64,000 nt of DNA from Tigriopus japonicus. Lineage: Eukaryota; Arthropoda; Copepoda; Harpacticoida; Harpacticidae. The notes beneath the pieces are model-generated. The model saw only the letters and a list, made by a program, of their open reading frames with translations, was not told the DNA's origin and did not search any database. Both the position numbers and the translations under genes were made by a program. The stretch is taken from contig CM021312.1 in assembly GCA_010645155.1 (NCBI GenBank), forward strand, positions 9,808,182-9,872,181, given 5' to 3'. Shown in pieces: positions 58,283 through 64,000 of this stretch. Every line of letters starts with the position of its first letter. The first letter of the stretch is position 1.

Positions 58283-58553
58283 AATGGATGAGTGTAATCG
58301 AACGAATTCAGCTGGGGATTCTGGGGCCAAAATGATTATGGATGGGTCAGAACTAGGTTTGGACACTTCATAGTTTTAGTTTGCCAAGTGAGGAACACAT
58401 TCTTTTTTGAATTGATTCTCAAAATGAAGAAAACTAGTTTGGCTCACGAATTTTGATTTAATTTCATGGAGGTTGTATCTCGACTCCGACGTATCCCTAG
58501 CCATTTTGGCCCCAGGATCCCCAGCTGAATTTGCTCGATTACACTCATCCATT
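58283..58553. mobile_element. 271-bp foldback element
   Basis: Arms 58283-58350 and 58485-58553 are inverted copies: AATGGATGAGTGTAATCGA, ATTCAGCTGGGGAT and CTGGGGCCAAAATG recur inversely at the right. A diverged copy occupies 40092-40350. No clear target duplication. Confidence 0.75.
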
Positions 58554-59067
58554 AGAAAAAATGAAACTTTTAGGGGCCCGCCCAATATGGTGAGATTTTA
58601 AACCTTTACAAGTTTGGCCACTCTAACTGTCCACGCAACAGTTATGGGAGTGACTTTTTCTTAAGGGCAAAATACGTCCAGCCCTACCTTGGAACAGGCT
58701 GATTAGGCTCCTCAAACGCTATCTAGTGATACGTAATACACGATCTAGCGTTCCAAACTACGAGTTGTGCCATCTTGTTGTATAGCAAAATGGTGTTTCT
58801 GCGTTTTCTTTGACTTAATTTATGACCAAAGTTTATTTTGGGTTGAAAGTGTCAATGTAAATTAGATCTTCAATGGCAACTTAATATTAGGAAAAAATAG
58901 TCAATTAGAAAAAAATGGTTCTCCAATTGGTTTGGGTTTAGCGTTCAAAGTAAGCTCTCTCTCTTTAAGGATATGGTTTTTAGAACAAGACCTAATGATT
59001 TCAATTTCTCACGTGGCGATCCATGTGTAAATGTATCAAAAAATAGGCTTTTTACATTGTCAAAAAC

Positions 59068-59289
59068 CAGACCTGTTCAATTATCTTATCTAGATAAAAG
59101 ATAAAGATAAAAGATAAAAGATAGTTTATCTTTTATCTTTATCTAGATACTTTTTTCGGGAAAGTATCTTAAAGTATCTTTATCTAGATACTTTTTTCGG
59201 AAAACTATCTTGAAATATCTTTATCTAGATACTTTGCGGAAAATGCTTTCTTATCTAGATACTTTTTCAAAGTATCTTGAACAGGTCTG
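59068..59289. mobile_element. 222-bp hAT-type MITE built of palindromic GATA-like repeats, exact 8-bp target duplication
   Basis: Ends CAGACCTGTTCAA and TTGAACAGGTCTG are perfect inverses (13 bp). Both flanks read TCAAAAAC (59060-59067 and 59290-59297). The interior has five TATCTAGATA palindromes, several in TTATCTAGATACTTTTTTCGG-like units, and a GATAAAAGATAAA run. No transposase. Confidence 0.85.
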
Positions 59290-59297
59290 TCAAAAAC

Positions 59298-60319
59298 AGG
59301 AGTCAAAGTTCCATCATCGTGTGTCCTTTTAAGGCTCTTGACCTCGTGAATGTGACACGTGCTTTTGAACCTTTGTTGCACCAAGGATAGGAGAATGATT
59401 TGAAATCTAAAATATTGATAAAAACGTGAAAAGACTTCTTTCAACTTTTGGAAGGGTTTGTTCGTCACGATACACAACAGACATAGTTCAAAAGTTGGAC
59501 CATTATCTAGTTTTCCAGATTTTTTTCGAGGTGATTAAAAATAGTTGTCAACTTTTGAGGAGACTGAATCCTTATACCGTTCGTGAAAGATATGGTCGAA
59601 GCAAAAATCAAGGGAAGGAAAGAAGATTAACCTAGGAGGTTACCATTTTTTTTCTTTTCATTAGAATTTCATTTCATTCAGAAAGATAAAGCAACCAATT
59701 TTTCTTTTAAATCATTTTTTTTGTTCATGTCTTGATTGTTCTTGACACAGTTGAAAAGACATAGAAAAGTGTTGATATTACTAGAAAGAATGTTTTTGAA
59801 ATGAAATTTAATGAGGGCCACTTTGCCCTTAGGGAAACCAAGTACTGTATATTATCAATTATTCCAGCATTTATAGATTTGGTCTTCCAAAGAAACAGTG
59901 TTGGCAGATTTGGTCAACTCTTTTATGGTGGAAAAGAATTTCTTCAATATAATTTTTGCTTATTGTGGCTACTTGCATTTAAATTAAAGTTTCCCAAACA
60001 AGTACCTTTGAACACGGTAAAATTACAAAAAAATCATTGTTATTTTACGTTTATGATCGGGTCATTTTTTTAATTTTATGTATTAGAACTTTGAAGAACA
60101 AACGTTCACTTGAAATCAATGAAAATTCGATTTTTTGAATAATGCGACGAAAATTGAAACATTTTGCAACCTTGACAATACTTTTTTGTCTGTTGGCGGA
60201 TTTGATTTTTTACTCCCGTCACAAGGTAGGGCTGTTCTTGTTTTTATTTATCTTGAGGTTGAATTCTGTTTTGATTCCAATCAAACCGTGAGATTTATAT
60301 TTTTATTAATATGACCAAA
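59298..60319. other. Non-coding A+T-rich interval
   Basis: No gene or element recognised. Traces of the 450-bp foldback family begin at about 60320 (see 60320-60490). Confidence 0.5.
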
Positions 60320-60490
60320 AACCGCAGTCCAAGTTTCAGCTCAATCCAGCAAATGAGGCAAAAGTTATCCAACTTTTAACATTTGTACAGAGTTAGCTCC
60401 AAATTGAACGAGTTAGCCCTCATCTAGCAAGATAGAGAAAGAAGAGGGCTAACTCAGTCAGGCGCTAAATTTTGAAGCTGCAAAACTTTT
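60320..60490. repeat. Degenerate foldback MITE remnant
   Basis: Contains TTTCAGCTCAATCCAGC and a short palindrome, GAGTTAGCCCTC...GAGGGCTAACTC (60410-60456), corresponding to the centre of the 450-bp family. It abuts the better preserved copy at 60499. Confidence 0.4.
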
Positions 60491-60498
60491 GACTCAAT

Positions 60499-60951
60499 CA
60501 AGAAGTACTGAATTTCCTAGGGCGGGAGACTAGTGATGTGAATTACGGTTTCCAATAAAAAATCAAATCAATTGATTTCTTGTGGAATGAGACCTTGCTT
60601 GCTTTAGATACACTACGTATTTCAATTTTTAGCTTAACCAAACCGCTGAGTCAAAAGTTATGCATTCTTAAACTTACGAACTTAAGGGGGCATGGAATAG
60701 ATGAGCCAACCTTTTTGTGATTAAATGATTGCCAGAAGAGGGATAGCTCATCTATTGTCAATATGATTTGCACTGAGCATCGAGAGGGCATAACTTTTGA
60801 CCACGACGTTCAATTTAGTCAAAAATCGGAATACAAAGTTTCTCATTCGCAAGAAAGGTCTCATTGTCAGAAGAAGGTAATTTGCCTTGATCCTACTGGA
60901 AATCATAATTCTCATCGACAGCATCTCACTCCAGGATATTCAGTGCTTCTT
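60499..60951. mobile_element. 453-bp foldback MITE, CAAGAACCACTG family, copy E
   Basis: Left end CAAGAAGTACTGAATTTCC, right end ATATTCAGTGCTTCTT. Arms carry AATGAGACCTTGC and AAAGGTCTCATTG in inverse order. The flanks GACTCAAT (60491-60498) and GACTCACT (60952-60959) match in 7 of 8 bases. Confidence 0.8.
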
Positions 60952-61387
60952 GACTCACTTGTTCAATGAGACAAGATCCGAAAGCTGATGTGTCTGAGGT
61001 TTTAAAATGGAGCACTAGATGTGCACTATAACTATAGTCCATATTTTTCAGGTTGGTCATGCCATATAAACATTCCTAACTTTCAGGTTTCAAAAACTCT
61101 TCATTAAGTTTGACGCGGTTACTTTGAATTAATACAGAGCTGAAATTGGAAATGAATTTGAAAAAGCAAGAAAGATTGCAAACTCAAAGAAGGGGTTTTG
61201 AAACCCGTTTAGAAATTAGGAATATTTTTAGGATATGACCACCCTGAATAATTCAGACTCTTGATCACAACTCACAACATTTGTGCATACACAACAAATG
61301 TTAAAATAAACAATTTATCAACTTAGAGAGGCATTGGGGATCCTCAGGGCCCCAAATTTGACTCCTGATTAGTGGAATACGTCAAAT

Positions 61388-61841
61388 CATAGACCACTGT
61401 ATTACCTAGACTGAGATGGTAGCTTCAAAATTTATCATCTTTGCTCCCATTCAAGGGAATATCTTACATTTTACTTGAGCTGGGGTTTATATTACAAAGA
61501 ATTTCTACACCAATTTTCAACTCAACCAAACAACAAAAGTTGTCAAAAGTTATACGCGTTTTAAATTCAGGCAAGCAAAGGCGGAAAATAAACTCGTTCT
61601 ACCTTTTGTAGCAAGATCTTGCAGCAAGAGGTAGGGTGAGCACATTTTCCGCCTACGCTTGCCTGAACTTAAATCAAGCATAACTTTTGACTCTGTAGTT
61701 CAATTGAGCTGAAAATTGGTTAAACAAATTTCTTGTTACATAAACCACAACTCCTGTAAAATATGAGATATTGTCTTGAATGGGAGCAAAGATGATAAAT
61801 TTTCAAGCTACCATCTCAGTCCAGCAGTAGCGAGGTCTATG
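61388..61841. mobile_element. 454-bp foldback MITE, diverged subfamily with well-paired arms
   Basis: Left arm CATAGACCACTGTATTACC, ACTGAGATGGTAGC, ATTTATCATCTTTGCTCCCA; the right arm repeats these inversely (TGGGAGCAAAGATGATAAAT, GCTACCATCTCAGT, GGTCTATG). The centre is also palindromic (CAGGCAAGC...GCTTGCCTG). Both flanks read GTCAAAT (61381-61387 and 61842-61848). Confidence 0.8.
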
Positions 61842-61848
61842 GTCAAAT

Positions 61849-63289
61849 GTGACCCCTTTTACATGTTTGAAAACGATTCAATCGCACAACTCCTTGATTT
61901 AAAAACTTAGCGTCTTCGAAAGTTATTTGATTTGAGGCTCTTGATTTTTTTCTCAACGGACTTTGGTGCGCCTCTTGTGGTCAGTTTTAGAACCTCCAGC
62001 ACAACAATTCTAGGATCTCATCTCATTGGAATGAAATTTAAGAATCAAAACTAACATATTGGCCATCGAATTTCCCACTTAAATGTAGTAGAATGTAATC
62101 GCTTTAGTCCAAAAGAAATTGAAAATGTCCATGATAATAGAGTAAATCTTTTTTATAAGGTCGTTCGACAGAGCTATGGGGTTCAATAAGGGGGAATCTT
62201 TTTGGGGGTCTTGTACTTAACAGTACTTAAAAATCTTTACAAGTTGAATGGAAATTTCCAAACACAATGATCCATGAAACTAAAGGGAACAACTTGAATT
62301 TGTTGCATTTGTCAAGATTCAGTCTAAATAAAAAGGTATACATGTAAAAAGCCAATCAATTGAAAATATGTTGATCAACGCTTGAGTGATTTAAATTTGA
62401 CAGTCTCATTTTGAACCAGAATAACGAAAACCCGCTTCAGACCAACTTCTTCAGATCGTAAATCTAGTACTAAAACACACTAAAAGTGTATATTTCGAAT
62501 AATTTTATTTGGCTTAGATTTTGATTATTTTTTTATTAAATATTTGATAATTTGCGTTTTTTTATATTTTTTAATCGTTTTCCTTTCCCTTGCATTTGCG
62601 GGGGATTTGGGCAAATTTGGGGACATTTGTGCAAATCTGTGAATTAAGTAAAACCTAAGTATAGTACAAAAGCTGAATTAATGTTCCTGAATTTAGAGTA
62701 AGGAAAATACAGTTTCATTATGAGGACTTAAAATTCGACAGAAAAGTAGTGAAAATAAAATGACAATATGCAGGAATTTGTGAAACCTCGTGTCTTGAGA
62801 AAAAAGAAGGATTTTTTACGGTTCGGCTCAATAACGTATCGTATTAATTAGCAGATCTATTAACGGTTTTATCCCTTACTAGAGGCAAGTATTCTCAAAT
62901 ATGGTATTGGACATATTAAAATCGCTAATCCTGCCTTTTAACTCCCCTGGAAAGTATTTTGTTAAAGAAAAAAGGGAGTTTTTCATTGGATTTTGAGGCC
63001 ATTTTTGATCCCTTCCACTTGTTGACTTTACCATCAAGTACAATATCTAACAACAATTAGATTGATGGTGTTAGGAAATTAATTCGTTTAAAATGAAAAT
63101 TTCCAGGGCATCTCAACTTTGTTACACCCTTTTTTTCATGGCAAAATTTTCTTTTGGAAGTCCCTGTTGTTGTTTCCTTTAATGTTTCCACTCATATCAT
63201 CACTCGCAATGCTTCGTTTCTCAATGAATATTTTTATCCTAATCTTTATCCATTATTCTTGAACTATTCATATGACTTCATCCAACAAA
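61849..63289. other. Non-coding A+T-rich interval
   Basis: No gene or complete element recognised; a CGCCTCTTGTGGTCAG motif at 61970-61985 recalls the terminal repeat of the 30301 element. Confidence 0.5.
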
Positions 63290-63410
63290 AACATGGCCAG
63301 AGGAACCTTTGACCGTTGTGAAGCCCAGTACGCTCCATGCCACCATCGCCCTTGGAATAAAATGAAGCCTGCTCTGCCCAGACCATGAAGGAATACCGCC
63401 ATGCCCAGAA

Positions 63411-63645
63411 GTGGATGGAGGCTGCCAAACCTGCCTTGTAAATGGAAGCTGCCATACCCAATCAGGGATGGAGGCTGACATACCTATTCTGCGGATGGAA
63501 TCTACCATGCCCAACTGTGGATGGAGGCTGCCATACCCAACCCGTGGAGGGAAGGTACCATACCCAAATGTGGATGGAGATTGCCATACCCAGTCTATGG
63601 ATGGAAGCTGCCATACCCAACCGTGGATGGAGGCTGCCATTCTTA
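63411..63645 (+). repeat. Minisatellite, nine units alternating 26 and 27 bp
   Basis: GGATGGAGGCTGCCATACCC-type units start at about 63413, 63440, 63466, 63493, 63519, 63546, 63572, 63599 and 63625: strict alternation of 27 and 26 bp, i.e. a 53-bp double unit. GC-richer than the surroundings and free of stops in several frames on both strands, so the 93-130-codon frames here are probably by-products. Less regular related sequence extends left to about 63290. Confidence 0.85.
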
Positions 63646-63689
63646 AAGGGAGGTTGCGCAGCCGCCCCACATGGCATGGAGGTACCTTT

Positions 63690-64000
63690 TAACATGGTTC
63701 AAGTAGCAGAATCGTTGATGCCCCAAACTGTGGATTGATCACGCCTTGATTGGAACCACCCATGAAGCTCTTGATGTGGAGGAAGTGCCAGATAGTTTTA
63801 CCGGGTGAAGTCATGCGACAGGTTCTAGGGTAAAATAAGGATTTGGATATCAATGAATAGAGCAAAGAACCATTTTGAGTGATGCTTGGTATGATTGGGA
63901 GCATATTTTGGAGTGGATAGTAATGATTGGAGCCAGGATTTGTTTTTTTTTTTGTCAAGCAGAAGTTAAAAACGTTTCTCACTGAAGTGTCAGCTGATGG
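63690..64000. other. Right edge, nothing recognised
   Basis: No exon, repeat or element identified. The 97-codon minus-strand frame (63689-63982) lacks splice or start support. Confidence 0.4.

Noticed and set aside
63278..63738. 93-130-codon frames on both strands
   Set aside because: Explained by a minisatellite whose unit lacks stop codons; no splice or start support.
1..64000. CRISPR arrays, operons, defence loci, rRNA genes
   Set aside because: None seen: repeats are dispersed or palindromic without regular spacers, and gene structure is eukaryotic.

Overview
The window is animal nuclear DNA: A+T-rich, with low gene density, GT–AG introns in phase-consistent gene structures, and one assembly gap (76 N). 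The C2A exon at the left edge is a clear synaptotagmin, closest in my memory to arthropod/insect synaptotagmin 1. Together with the MITE-rich, small-hAT-rich landscape this suggests an arthropod, perhaps a crustacean such as a copepod, but the species cannot be named from the sequence alone.

Only three host genes could be assembled, all on the minus strand in the left third. (1) 1298-4000: the first four coding exons of a synaptotagmin-1-like vesicle Ca2+ sensor (start codon, lumenal/TM region, basic linker, start of C2A); the rest of the gene lies off the left edge. (2) 9066-10292: the last two exons of an unrecognised, charged protein. (3) 15203-20628: a complete six-exon gene for a ~292-residue Tyr/Ser/Thr/Arg/Pro-rich protein full of S/T-P sites. 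I do not recognise its family. All exon junctions used agree in phase.

The rest is dominated by mobile DNA. An open, APE-less Jockey/CR1-type LINE reverse transcriptase lies at 22.3-24.8 kb, and a 620-bp solo LTR with 4-bp target duplications at 28.8-29.4 kb. Several short hAT-type elements have exact 8-bp target duplications (306-794, 18124-18412, 59068-59289), and others are decayed (33355-33620, 26076-26512). A prolific set of almost fully palindromic foldback elements (~450 bp, ends CAAGAACCACTG, ~8-bp target duplications) occurs at 16.4, 21.1, 30.0, 31.6, 43.5, 45.3, 60.5 and 61.4 kb, with other foldback families at 20.1, 37.2, 39-41.8, 42.3, 45.1 and 58.3 kb. Several are nested, repeatedly near the centre of another palindrome. 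A tRNA-derived SINE (43.1-43.3 kb), tRNA-like sequences near 46.5 and 53.2 kb, a 26/27-bp minisatellite at 63.4-63.65 kb and microsatellites complete the picture.

The right two thirds (about 25-64 kb) hold no host gene I can defend. The most interesting unexplained items are the Tyr/S/T-P gene, a hairpin motif found three times at 53-56 kb whose stem differs between copies but stays paired, and the palindrome-in-palindrome nesting. I found no CRISPR array, operon-like system or defence locus.
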